Positions 46,877 to 54,929 of a DNA stretch of 64,000 nt are shown here, in pieces. How positions within the stretch are numbered: position 1 is the stretch's first letter; every line of letters starts with the position of its first letter. Both the position numbers and the translations under genes were made by a program. The notes under the pieces are model-generated. The model did not search any database, was not told the DNA's origin, and worked only from the letters and a program-made list of their open reading frames with translations. The stretch is from NCBI RefSeq assembly GCF_023015885.1, contig NZ_JALKBE010000001.1:496001-560000 (forward strand), read 5' to 3'. The DNA comes from Aliiroseovarius sp. S1123. Its GTDB lineage: Bacteria > Pseudomonadota > Alphaproteobacteria > Rhodobacterales > Rhodobacteraceae.

Positions 46877-47464
46877 ATGCCCGCCTTGATCCCATCGGAC
46901 TATATAGCAACGATCACATGGCTTGGGGTCACGTCCGATCGTAGCAGCACCATGCGTAGCGAAGCACGTGACATGGTCGACGTGTCGTATGATGGATTTG
47001 TCGGAGAAGCCCGCTCGGGTCTGATGCGGGCGTCCTGTCCCCGCGTGACGAACCAATACCCACAGGGAACGGAAATCCGCAACACGCGCCAGATCTCGAT
47101 CCTGTCGGCCGAGGAGATGGCGGAGGCGGCGGCAACGCTGAAGCTGGACGCGCTGGATCCGGCATGGCTGGGCGCGTCGCTGATTGTCGAAGGCATTCCC
47201 GACTTTACTCGTATCCCGCCATCCTCGCGCCTCCTGTCTGAAAACGGTACATGTTTTGTGATCGACATGGAAAACCGCCCTTGCAACATTACCGGACGCG
47301 AGGTCGAGCGCGCCATGCCGGGACACGGCATCAGGTACAAACAAGCAGCAACGGGCAAACGGGGCGTTACGGCTTGGGTCGAACATGCCGGAACCCTGAA
47401 AATCGGGGACGAGCTACGACTGTTCGTTCCGGATCAGCCCGCTTGGAACCCGACGCCCGGCTGA
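46877..47464 (+). CDS. MOSC domain-containing protein
   Basis: A stand-alone MOSC-domain protein of 195 residues. The conserved cysteine is in the MENRPCNITGREVERAM segment, and the GKRGVTAWVEHAGTLKIGDEL end is typical of the fold found in molybdenum cofactor sulfurases and YiiM. No moco gene is adjacent. It starts 114 bases after ftsH behind that gene's terminator and ends 213 bases before fhs. A role in sulfur transfer or detoxification of N-hydroxylated compounds can only be guessed. Confidence 0.85.
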   Translation: MPALIPSDYIATITWLGVTSDRSSTMRSEARDMVDVSYDGFVGEARSGLMRASCPRVTNQYPQGTEIRNTRQISILSAEEMAEAAATLKLDALDPAWLGASLIVEGIPDFTRIPPSSRLLSENGTCFVIDMENRPCNITGREVERAMPGHGIRYKQAATGKRGVTAWVEHAGTLKIGDELRLFVPDQPAWNPTPG

Positions 47465-47511
47465 CGGGCACCGACACCGGAAATCTTGGTGCCTTTCAAG
47501 GACCTTCGGGG

Positions 47512-47540
47512 CGGATCAGAAACGTTGCGTAACTGATCCG
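47512..47540. repeat. Inverted repeat upstream of fhs (CGGATCAG/CTGATCCG)
   Basis: An eight-base perfect arm pair with a 13-base centre, 48 bases after the MOSC stop. It lacks a T-run, so it is more likely an operator or mRNA leader structure than a terminator. Confidence 0.45.
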
Positions 47541-47615
47541 ACGAAATCGGCGGCAAACATGTCGGATTTCACCCTGTGAGTCGGGATTTGGGTCGTTATG
47601 CAGAGGAAGATATTT

Positions 47616-47642
47616 GGCTGCAGCGCTAACAGGGATGCAGCC
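47616..47642. promoter_or_regulatory. Inverted repeat close to the fhs start (GGCTGCA/TGCAGCC)
   Basis: Seven-base arms with a 13-base centre, ending 35 bases before the fhs ATG. The position suits an operator or a leader hairpin for the fhs-folD genes. Confidence 0.4.
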
Positions 47643-47677
47643 GCCTTGAACATGCTCTCGTTTCTGAAGGATCTGCC

Positions 47678-49354
47678 ATGAGCTATAAATCTGACATCGA
47701 AATTGCCCGCGAAGCCAAAAAACGCCCGATTCAGGAAATCGGCGACAAGCTGGGCATTCCGAGCGAGCACCTGCTGCCCTATGGCCACGACAAAGCCAAA
47801 GTCAGCCAGGACTTCATCAACTCGGTCCAGTCCAAAGAGGACGGCAAGCTGATCCTGGTGACCGCGATCAACCCAACCCCGGCAGGTGAAGGTAAAACCA
47901 CCACCACCGTAGGTCTGGGCGACGGCCTGAACCGCATCGGCAAGAACGCCATGGTCTGTATCCGCGAAGCATCGCTGGGCCCGAACTTCGGTATGAAGGG
48001 TGGTGCTGCTGGTGGCGGCTACGCGCAGATCGTTCCGATGGAGGAAATGAACCTTCACTTCACCGGTGACTTCCACGCCATCACCTCAGCCCACTCGCTC
48101 TTGTCGGCCATGATCGACAACCACATCTACTGGGGCAACGAGCTGGAAATCGACGAGCGTCGCGTCGCTTGGCGTCGTGTGGTCGACATGAACGACCGCG
48201 CTCTGCGTGACATCGTATGTTCGCTGGGTGGTGTGGCCAACGGCTTCCCGCGCCAGACCGGCTATGACATCACCGTCGCGTCGGAAGTTATGGCGATCCT
48301 GTGCTTGGCCAACGATCTGCAAGATCTGCAGAAGCGTCTGGGCGACATCATCGTGGCCTATACTCGTGAACGTAAAGCCATCTACTGCCGTGACATCGGT
48401 GCAGACGGTGCAATGACCGTACTTCTGAAAGATGCCATGCAGCCGAACTTGGTGCAGACGCTGGAAAACAACCCGGCCTTCGTGCACGGCGGCCCGTTCG
48501 CCAACATCGCACACGGCTGTAACTCGGTCATCGCAACCAAAACCGCGCTGAAACTGGCCGACTATGTTGTGACCGAAGCTGGCTTTGGTGCCGACCTTGG
48601 CGCCGAGAAGTTCATGAACATCAAGTGCCGCAAGGCAGGGATTGCCCCGTCGGTTGTGGTTCTGGTTGCCACCGTGCGGGCGATGAAAATGAACGGCGGC
48701 GTGGCCAAGGCTGATCTGGGTGCCGAGAACGTGGACGCTGTCAACAATGGCTGCGCCAACCTGGGTCGCCACATCGAGAACCTGAAATCCTTCGGCGTGC
48801 CGGTTGTGGTTGCCATCAACCATTTCGTCACCGACACCGATGCCGAAGTGCAGGCTGTGAAGGATTATGTTGAGGGCCACGGCTCCGAGGCAATCCTGTC
48901 GCGTCACTGGGAACTGGGTTCCGAGGGCTCGGAAGCGCTGGCCAAGCGCGTGGCAGAGATCGCAGACGCAGACGTCGCATCCTTCGCCCCCATCTACCCG
49001 GACGACATGCCGCTGTTTGAGAAGATCGAGACCATCGCCAAGCGCATCTACCGCGCGGACGAAGTTCTGGCTGACAAAAAAATCCGCAGCCAGCTGAAAG
49101 ACTGGGAAGAGGCCGGATATGGCAATCTGCCGGTTTGTATGGCGAAAACGCAGTACAGCTTCTCGACCGACCCGAACCTGCGCGGTGCACCCACCGGCCA
49201 CTCGGTTCCGGTACGCGAGGTTCGCCTGTCGGCGGGCGCTGGTTTCATCGTCGTTGTCTGCGGCGAGATCATGACTATGCCGGGCCTGCCGCGTAACCCT
49301 GCAGCGCTGTCAATCGGCCTGAACGCCGAAGGCGAAATCGAAGGTCTGTTCTAA
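47678..49354 (+). CDS. fhs: Formate-tetrahydrofolate ligase
   Basis: Fhs, 558 residues, interconverts formate and tetrahydrofolate with 10-formyl-tetrahydrofolate at the cost or gain of ATP. The nucleotide loop TPAGEGKTT is at residues 67-75; later segments such as [20 protein letters not shown] are family-typical. With the two folD genes downstream it completes the route between methylene-tetrahydrofolate and formate. In roseobacters this direction usually serves oxidation of methyl groups from DMSP, methylamines or glycine betaine, which is inference here. A hairpin follows. Confidence 0.98.
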   Translation: MSYKSDIEIAREAKKRPIQEIGDKLGIPSEHLLPYGHDKAKVSQDFINSVQSKEDGKLILVTAINPTPAGEGKTTTTVGLGDGLNRIGKNAMVCIREASLGPNFGMKGGAAGGGYAQIVPMEEMNLHFTGDFHAITSAHSLLSAMIDNHIYWGNELEIDERRVAWRRVVDMNDRALRDIVCSLGGVANGFPRQTGYDITVASEVMAILCLANDLQDLQKRLGDIIVAYTRERKAIYCRDIGADGAMTVLLKDAMQPNLVQTLENNPAFVHGGPFANIAHGCNSVIATKTALKLADYVVTEAGFGADLGAEKFMNIKCRKAGIAPSVVVLVATVRAMKMNGGVAKADLGAENVDAVNNGCANLGRHIENLKSFGVPVVVAINHFVTDTDAEVQAVKDYVEGHGSEAILSRHWELGSEGSEALAKRVAEIADADVASFAPIYPDDMPLFEKIETIAKRIYRADEVLADKKIRSQLKDWEEAGYGNLPVCMAKTQYSFSTDPNLRGAPTGHSVPVREVRLSAGAGFIVVVCGEIMTMPGLPRNPAALSIGLNAEGEIEGLF

Positions 49355-49364
49355 GAACTATCAA

Positions 49365-49389
49365 GAAGGGCGGGGATTACCCGCCCTTC
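49365..49389 (+). terminator. Terminator-like hairpin between fhs and folD
   Basis: GAAGGGCGGG / CCCGCCCTTC with a five-base loop and a short TTTT shortly after; it may reduce read-through from fhs into the folD genes. Confidence 0.6.
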
Positions 49390-49431
49390 ACTTTTACGAC
49401 CCCCAACAATTCCCGCGAAGAAGGAGAGGCC

Positions 49432-50325
49432 ATGATTGGCAATACTGCCACTCTGATCGACGGCAAGGCCATTGCCGCTGACATGCGCAAGGATGTGGCC
49501 GCCCGCGCAGCCGAGCTTTCTGATAAAGGCTGGTCGCCCAAGCTGGTGTCGCTGTCCGTCGGTGACGTCGCCGCAGCCGAGCTTTACGTGCGTAACCAAC
49601 AGAAATCGGCGGAAAGCGCCGGGGTCGAGTTTGAAGCGCGCAACTATCCCTCTGAGACCTCGCTGGAGCAACTGACGGGCATCATCCAAGGCCTGAACGC
49701 CGACCCGCGCGTGAACGGGATCATCATTCAGCGCCCGCTGCCCGACCATATCCCGGTAAAGACCCTGCAAAAGCTGGTCCATCCGTTGAAGGATGTCGAA
49801 GGGATGCACCCCGCATCCATCGGCAACATCGTCTATAACGATCTGGCGCTGGGTCCCTGTACCGCTGTGGCGGCTGTCGAAATCCTGAAGACGTTGCCCT
49901 TGGACATGGAAGGGCTGAACGTCACTGTGATCGGCCACTCGGAAATCGTCGGCAAACCCATCGCCTTCCTTTTGATGGGGCTGGGCGCGACGGTCACCGT
50001 ATGTCACCACATGACCCGCTCGGTCGCGATGCATAGCCGCGCAGCGGATGCGGTGTTCGTCGCCGTGGGCAAGCCCGGTCTGGTGACCGGCGAGATGCTG
50101 AAACCCGGCTGCGCGGTGATCGACATTGGTATCAACCGCGTCGACGGCAAGACCGTGGGCGACGCGGATTTCGAAAGCTGCAGCCAAGTTGCGGGCTGGA
50201 TCACCCCGGTTCCCGGCGGTGTTGGCCCTGTGACGGTTGCGACCCTGATGTCGAACGCGGTATTGGCAACTGAAATGCAGATGAATCACTATCGTGACGC
50301 CTATGCGCGTTCCGAATTTGACTGA
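49432..50325 (+). CDS. FolD paralogue 1 with altered active site
   Basis: A 297-residue FolD-fold protein (methylene-tetrahydrofolate dehydrogenase/methenyl-tetrahydrofolate cyclohydrolase). The NADP-binding motif GHSEIVGKP and the C-terminal [10 protein letters not shown] are intact. The active site differs from normal FolD: Tyr52 is kept, but the following YxxxK lysine is Gln56 (YVRNQ), Gln100 is kept, and the DVDG aspartate is Glu123 (DVEG). In studied enzymes the lysine is essential for cyclohydrolase, while replacement can spare dehydrogenase. It is followed 17 bases later by a canonical FolD. I infer a mainly dehydrogenase or otherwise specialised enzyme. Confidence 0.9.
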   Translation: MIGNTATLIDGKAIAADMRKDVAARAAELSDKGWSPKLVSLSVGDVAAAELYVRNQQKSAESAGVEFEARNYPSETSLEQLTGIIQGLNADPRVNGIIIQRPLPDHIPVKTLQKLVHPLKDVEGMHPASIGNIVYNDLALGPCTAVAAVEILKTLPLDMEGLNVTVIGHSEIVGKPIAFLLMGLGATVTVCHHMTRSVAMHSRAADAVFVAVGKPGLVTGEMLKPGCAVIDIGINRVDGKTVGDADFESCSQVAGWITPVPGGVGPVTVATLMSNAVLATEMQMNHYRDAYARSEFD

Positions 50326-50342
50326 CTGGTAAGGAGAGCGTG

Positions 50343-51233
50343 ATGACGGCTCAGATCATTGATGGCAAGGCATTTGCCGCAACTGTCCGCGAGAAAGTCG
50401 CGGGTCACGTGACCCGCTTGAAAGAAGAAAACGGCATCACCCCGGGTCTGGCCGTGGTGCTGGTCGGTGAAGATCCCGCCTCGCAGGTCTATGTCCGCTC
50501 GAAGGGCAAGCAGACCGTTGAAGTGGGCATGAACAGCTACGAGCACAAGCTGGACGCTGACACCTCGGAAGAGGATCTTCTGGCGCTGATCGACAAGCTG
50601 AACAACGACCCCGCTGTACACGGCATTCTGGTCCAGCTGCCGCTGCCCGGTCACCTGAACGAAGATCTGGTGATCAACTCGATCGACCCGGCCAAGGACG
50701 TGGACGGCTTCCACATCTCGAACGTGGGCCTTCTGGGCACCGGTCAGAAGTCGATGGTGCCCTGCACGCCGCTGGGCTGCCTGATGATGCTGCGTGACCA
50801 CCATGGCTCGCTGTCGGGGCTGAACGCCGTCGTGATCGGCCGCTCGAACATCGTGGGCAAGCCGATGGCGCAACTGCTGCTGGGCGACAGCTGCACCGTG
50901 ACCATCGCGCATAGCCGCACCAAAGACTTGCCCGAGGTCGTGCGCCGCGCAGACATCGTTGTCGCCGCCGTGGGTCGCCCTGAAATGGTGCCCGGAGACT
51001 GGATCCGCGAAGGCGCCACCGTGATCGACGTGGGCATCAACCGGATCGAGCGTGACGGCAAGAACAAGCTGGTCGGCGATGTGGACTTCGAGAGTGCCTC
51101 GAAAGTGGCAGGGGCGATCACGCCAGTGCCCGGCGGCGTCGGCCCGATGACCATCGCCTGCCTTCTGGCCAACACCCTGACCGCCTGCTGCCGCGCCAAC
51201 GGCCTGGCAGAGCCGGATGGGCTTACGGCGTAA
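50343..51233 (+). CDS. folD: Bifunctional methylene-THF dehydrogenase/methenyl-THF cyclohydrolase FolD (canonical copy)
   Basis: FolD, 296 residues, with every catalytic residue in place and at the same numbers as in E. coli: Tyr50 and Lys54 (YVRSK), Gln98 (LVQLPLP) and Asp121 (DVDGFH); the NADP loop is GRSNIVGKP. The ATG at 50343 lies 6 bases after AAGGAG, better than the GTG at 50340. The last 24 codons and the terminator are duplicated in diverged form 1.1 kb downstream, flanking a cytochrome gene. Confidence 0.96.
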   Translation: MTAQIIDGKAFAATVREKVAGHVTRLKEENGITPGLAVVLVGEDPASQVYVRSKGKQTVEVGMNSYEHKLDADTSEEDLLALIDKLNNDPAVHGILVQLPLPGHLNEDLVINSIDPAKDVDGFHISNVGLLGTGQKSMVPCTPLGCLMMLRDHHGSLSGLNAVVIGRSNIVGKPMAQLLLGDSCTVTIAHSRTKDLPEVVRRADIVVAAVGRPEMVPGDWIREGATVIDVGINRIERDGKNKLVGDVDFESASKVAGAITPVPGGVGPMTIACLLANTLTACCRANGLAEPDGLTA

Positions 51234-51290
51234 GGCTTGCGCTTAAAAGAATTGAGGCGGCGTCAAGGGATCTTGGCGCCGTTTTTGTTT
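51160..51290 (+). repeat. Direct repeat copy A: folD 3' end plus terminator
   Basis: The last 24 codons of folD and the following terminator. The same arrangement recurs at 52304-52433; over the 72 coding bases I count 8 differences, six of them at third codon positions or otherwise silent. Confidence 0.85.
51258..51286 (+). terminator. folD terminator (copy A)
   Basis: CGGCGTCAAG / CTTGGCGCCG stem with a four-base loop and five T residues, 24 bases after the folD stop. Confidence 0.9.
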
Positions 51291-51467
51291 TGAACGGCAA
51301 GACGCGTGACAGGGCGGACAATGCTTTTTCGCAAACGTGGGCCGTTCGCACCCAGTTTTGAGAATTCAGCGAAATATAGTAGAGTATCAAATCAGCTCTT
51401 CAGAAACGTACTGATAGGGTCGTTATTAAAAAAAGGAATACAAGCACTTAGAATTGGGGGGATAATT

Positions 51468-52304
51468 ATGAATAGATTTCTATTCGCGTTTTCAGTTGCG
51501 ACATTTCCATTTTGCGCCATAGCCGAACCAAGTTTGGAGCGCGGTGAATACCTCGTTCGCGGACCAGCCGCGTGTGGCAATTGCCATACTCCACAAGGAC
51601 CAAACGGACCTGACATGTCGAACGAGCTTGGCGGAATGATGGTCGAAAAAAACGACATGATGGAAGCTTGGGCCGTGAACATCACACCCGGCGGTCGTGT
51701 CGCGGATTGGAGTGATGAAGAGCTCGCCCGTGCGATCCGTGAAGGCATTCGCCCGGACGGCTCCGTGATCGGCCCACCCATGCCAATTGGCCTCTATCGA
51801 GGGCTAGGTGATGACGATCTAATGTCGATTGTTGCATTCCTTCGAACCCTACCCGCCAGCGACAATCAAACGCCTTCTTCCACGTACAATTTCCCGCTTC
51901 CGCCAGCCTATGGCCCACCGGTTGAAACTGTTTCCGCGCCACCCCGTGGTGCGACTGTAGAATACGGTGCCTATCTTGCTGGGCCGGTTGCGCATTGCAC
52001 CGAGTGCCACACAACTTTCGGACCACAAGGCCCCATGTTTGACACCCATCTTGGCGCCGGGGGATTCGAATTTCATGGACCATGGGGGGTATCCGTCGCA
52101 CCGAACATAACCAGCCACGAAGACGGTCTGGCCGGCTATTCCGACGACGAGCTGAAAACCATGATCACTTCAGGTAAACGCCCCAACGGAAGTCAAATGT
52201 CGCCCCCGATGGGATATGGGTACTACGCGATGTTTTCACCCGAGGATATTGAGGCTGTCGTAATGTATCTGCGGACCATCCCTCCGCTGCCTGATCCTAA
52301 GTAG
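51468..52304 (+). CDS. Secreted diheme cytochrome c
   Basis: A periplasmic c-type cytochrome of 278 residues with a signal peptide of about 19 residues. Two heme sites are seen, CGNCH (36-40) and CTECH (177-181), each followed about 65 residues later by a PPM methionine ligand candidate (IGPPMPIG, MSPPMGYG); the two halves are internal repeats. Such proteins resemble cytochrome subunits of membrane alcohol or aldehyde dehydrogenases, but no dehydrogenase gene is near. The leader 51421-51480 is only 30% GC, unlike the flanking genes, and folD fragments lie on both sides, so acquisition by transfer is likely. GGGGGGA precedes the ATG. Confidence 0.9.
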   Translation: MNRFLFAFSVATFPFCAIAEPSLERGEYLVRGPAACGNCHTPQGPNGPDMSNELGGMMVEKNDMMEAWAVNITPGGRVADWSDEELARAIREGIRPDGSVIGPPMPIGLYRGLGDDDLMSIVAFLRTLPASDNQTPSSTYNFPLPPAYGPPVETVSAPPRGATVEYGAYLAGPVAHCTECHTTFGPQGPMFDTHLGAGGFEFHGPWGVSVAPNITSHEDGLAGYSDDELKTMITSGKRPNGSQMSPPMGYGYYAMFSPEDIEAVVMYLRTIPPLPDPK

Positions 52305-52433
52305 ACTTCCGGCCATCACCCTGACAGCCTGCTGCCGCGCCAATGGGTTGGCAGAGCCGGACGGGCTGACGGCGTAAGCTGAGGGTTTATGAGGATTGAG
52401 ACGGCGTCAGGGGAACTTGGCGCCGTTTTCCAT
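52304..52433 (+). pseudogene. Direct repeat copy B: orphan folD 3' end plus terminator
   Basis: A 24-codon remnant, in frame and ending in TAA at 52375-52377, that matches the C-terminus of folD (shared [17 protein letters not shown]) at about 89% of bases, followed by a copy of the folD terminator. The similarity begins exactly at the cytochrome stop codon. No start codon or upstream part of folD is present. Confidence 0.85.
52402..52429 (+). terminator. Terminator copy B after the cytochrome gene
   Basis: CGGCGTCAG / CTTGGCGCCG stem followed by TTTT, a diverged copy of the folD terminator; it now ends the cytochrome transcript. Confidence 0.75.
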
Positions 52434-52463
52434 TTAGTTGGTGAGATGCTGGCGATATTGCCG

Positions 52464-52871
52464 CTATGTATTGTCCGTCCGGCGCGGCGAAATGGACATT
52501 GAAACACCCTTTCCTACGATCCTGCCCTCTGCTCCCACAGAACTCGTCCAACTGACTTCCGTTGTCTCTAATGAGCCAGTGAATTCAAGCGAAAACACGA
52601 TGCTCGTATGCCCTATATCGAAGTTTGACAGTTCGATCAGGTCTATGCTCTGGAACTCAATTTCGACAAAGGCGTGCTTGTCCGTCAGAAAGTATCCCTT
52701 GGAATCAACAGCATTCGTAGTGTTCCATGCATGCAAAATGATCCTACTTGGCTCACCCTGAGCCAATTGAATGTCTGATATTTCTGCGTCATGGAACTTT
52801 GGTTCTTGACCGAACCATTCAATAACCGAACTACCGCCGGGCAACCTGGAGAGCAGGCTCATTTTAGTCAT
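52464..52871 (-). CDS. Small orphan protein, possibly Imm50-like
   Basis: A 135-residue acidic, strand-rich protein without signal peptide or membrane segment. The IEWFGQEPKFHDAEISDIQL start resembles immunity protein family Imm50 and related FHD(A/S)E proteins, which protect against polymorphic toxins, but this rests on one short motif. Base composition (about 45% GC in 52621-52680) is lower than that of the flanking genes. No toxin gene is visible next to it. The ATG at 52862 is an alternative start; neither has a strong ribosome-binding site. It belongs to the accessory island between folD and the enoyl-CoA hydratase gene. Confidence 0.6.
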   Translation of the reverse strand: MTKMSLLSRLPGGSSVIEWFGQEPKFHDAEISDIQLAQGEPSRIILHAWNTTNAVDSKGYFLTDKHAFVEIEFQSIDLIELSNFDIGHTSIVFSLEFTGSLETTEVSWTSSVGAEGRIVGKGVSMSISPRRTDNT

Positions 52872-52900
52872 TTACAATACCCAAGCGGTTAGCTGTTCCC

Positions 52901-53695
52901 TCAATCCTTAAACTCCGCCTTCCGCTTCTGCATCCCGGCCATCACGGCCTCCATCTGATTGGGCGTGCCCATCAGCTTTTCTTGCGCTTTGCTTTCGGCA
53001 ATCAGCGTCTCGCGGACGTCCATCAGTTCGGTGTCGCGGATCAAGGCTTTGGCGGCGCGGATGGCGTCGGGGGATTTCGAGGCGATCTCGGCGGCGATGG
53101 CGTGGGCGCGGTCCAGCGGCGTGTCAGAGATCTCGGTCACGAAGCCCCAGTCCAGCGCGGCGGGGGCTTCGAATTGCTCGGCGGAATAGGTCAGTTTGCG
53201 GATCACGTCGCCCCGCGCCAAGCGGCGCATCAGGACCATGCCGCCCATGTCGGGGATGATGCCCCAGCGGCCCTCCATGATGGAAAACCGCGTGTCGGGG
53301 GCTGCGATGCGCATGTCTGCGCCCAGCATGATTTGGAACGCTCCGCCGAACGCATATCCATGCACGGCGGCGATCACGGGCTGAGGCATCTCGGCCCAGA
53401 CCATGCTGGCGGCTTGGAAGAGGTTCGCGTTGTTGTGCGTGCGTTCCAGAAACACGCCGCCCTGCATCGCGAACTGCGCGATCTGCGGCATGGCGTTCAG
53501 GTCCAGCCCGGCGGAAAAGGCGGGCCCGTCACCGGTCAGCACCACGGCGCGAATGTCCTTGCGTGCGGCCAGTGTTTCGCCAGCGTCGACGATGGCGCGG
53601 ATCATGCCCAGATCCAGTGCATTTCGTTTGTCCGCGCGGGTCAGGGTGACGGTTGCAACTTGGTTTTCTTCGGTGATGGACACGCGGTCTGACAT
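52901..53695 (-). CDS. Crotonase-family enoyl-CoA hydratase
   Basis: A crotonase-superfamily protein of 264 residues. The oxyanion-hole segments are AFSAGLDLNAM and HGYAFGGAFQIMLGADMRIA; the acidic residues usual in hydratases are replaced in part (MEGRWGIIPDMGGMVLMRR), so hydratase activity is likely but not certain. The ATG at 53695 has AAAGGA upstream. It follows the thioesterase gene by 57 bases on the minus strand, so the two probably act on the same acyl-CoA pool. Confidence 0.88.
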   Translation of the reverse strand: MSDRVSITEENQVATVTLTRADKRNALDLGMIRAIVDAGETLAARKDIRAVVLTGDGPAFSAGLDLNAMPQIAQFAMQGGVFLERTHNNANLFQAASMVWAEMPQPVIAAVHGYAFGGAFQIMLGADMRIAAPDTRFSIMEGRWGIIPDMGGMVLMRRLARGDVIRKLTYSAEQFEAPAALDWGFVTEISDTPLDRAHAIAAEIASKSPDAIRAAKALIRDTELMDVRETLIAESKAQEKLMGTPNQMEAVMAGMQKRKAEFKD

Positions 53696-53752
53696 TATTT
53701 TATCCTTTGTGTTCAACGCACTTTGCGCCGTCCGGTCATAGGCGCGCAAGTC

Positions 53753-54196
53753 TCACGTCGCGGCAACCGGGATATCGACAGGGACCATGGTGCCGATCAG
53801 CCGTGCGATGTGGGTGGTCTTGTCGCCATCGTCGGCCCAGACGTCAGCCTCGACCGGGATCAGGCGGCGCCCGGCTTTGATGATGCGGCCTTCGGCGATC
53901 AGGCGCTGACCCTTGGCGGGCGCAAGCAGCTGGATCTTCATCTCGGCCGTCAGTACCTCTTGATCCGGGCGCATGACCGACATCGCCGCATAGCCCGCCG
54001 CCGTGTCGCCCAAGGCGAAGGTCAGCGCGGCGTGACCGAAATCATGCTGCTGGCGCATGTCGTCATGGATGGGGCTTACGATGCGAAACCGCCCAAAAGC
54101 GCAGCTTTCCACTTGGGCACCTGCGAAGGTCATCAGGGACTGCGCGGCGAAGCTATCGCGCAAGCGGGTTTCAGTATCGGCGGGCAAGACGGTCAT
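53753..54196 (-). CDS. PaaI-type hotdog acyl-CoA thioesterase
   Basis: A hotdog-fold thioesterase of 147 residues. The PaaI-like segment HDFGHAALTFALGDTAAGYAA contains the glycine-histidine turn and the catalytic aspartate of this group. The ATG at 54196 follows AAAGGAACCGCT, better than the ORF start at 54247. It lies between PdeM and the enoyl-CoA hydratase on the same strand. Confidence 0.88.
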   Translation of the reverse strand: MTVLPADTETRLRDSFAAQSLMTFAGAQVESCAFGRFRIVSPIHDDMRQQHDFGHAALTFALGDTAAGYAAMSVMRPDQEVLTAEMKIQLLAPAKGQRLIAEGRIIKAGRRLIPVEADVWADDGDKTTHIARLIGTMVPVDIPVAAT

Positions 54197-54263
54197 AGCG
54201 GTTCCTTTCACGATCAACATAGCCCCAGAGGGCGACCGCGACATCAAAACGCCACGTCAAAGA

Positions 54264-54929
54264 TTAGCGGGGCATCGGAATGGGACGGGGCGGGGAGCCG
54301 GTGAGGACCGCGATCGCATCCTCACGCATCAGGTCCGACAGGGCGGCGTCATCCGAGCGCAGCCCGCCGGTATATGTCCCATAGGCGGGCAGGATCACGC
54401 GGTTGGCGTCAACCAGCATACAGGGGCGGCTAACCCTGCCGCCACGCAGCTGAAGCCGCGCTTTGGGGTGATAGTGGCCCGAAATCTCGTTGGTGGCGCC
54501 GTCCTGCGCGATGTGGCGGAAGGTTAGCGGGGTCTCGTGCAACTCCGCCAGATGCGTGCCGCCGAACTCGACCGGGCCGGGGTCGTGGTTGCCCTCGATC
54601 CAGATCCAGCGGCGCCCGGCCATCAAGCGGGTGATCCACAGTATTTCAGCCTCTGGCAGGTTTTGCGCGGCAAGCAGGTCGTCGAAACTGTCACCAAGGC
54701 AGACGACAGTGGAGGCATTCGTGTGGCGCAGATCCTCTTCCAACCGCCCCAGCGTGTCGCGGGATTCATACGGTGGCAGCATGTCGCCCGAGCGGCGCAC
54801 GATCCGCTCGGATTTGCCCAGATGCAGGTCCGACACGCACAACAGTGTTCGATCCGGCCACCACAGCGCGCCCGAGGGCAGCAGCATCAGTTGCGTAGCT
54901 GCAAAGGTGAAGTGAAAGCCCTGCGTCAT
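54264..54929 (-). CDS. pdeM: PdeM-type metallophosphoesterase (ligase-associated DNA damage response)
   Basis: A 221-residue calcineurin-like phosphoesterase. The metal-site motifs are in order: SDLHLGK (Asp34, His36), LGDSFDD, EGNHD and GHYHPKA. The protein matches the endonuclease PdeM of the ligase-associated DNA damage response group. It overlaps the helicase gene by 4 bases, the arrangement known for this group. The ATP-dependent ligase and the exonuclease usually associated with them are not in the window. Confidence 0.92.
   Translation of the reverse strand: MTQGFHFTFAATQLMLLPSGALWWPDRTLLCVSDLHLGKSERIVRRSGDMLPPYESRDTLGRLEEDLRHTNASTVVCLGDSFDDLLAAQNLPEAEILWITRLMAGRRWIWIEGNHDPGPVEFGGTHLAELHETPLTFRHIAQDGATNEISGHYHPKARLQLRGGRVSRPCMLVDANRVILPAYGTYTGGLRSDDAALSDLMREDAIAVLTGSPPRPIPMPR

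Noticed and set aside
48086-49201. 371-aa minus-strand frame across fhs
   Set aside because: Antisense to formate-tetrahydrofolate ligase, no ribosome-binding site and odd composition.
51287-51467. Integrase, transposase or inverted repeats around the cytochrome gene
   Set aside because: The 181-base AT-rich gap shows no integrase or terminal inverted repeat; only the folD-end duplication marks the event, so no insertion sequence is called.
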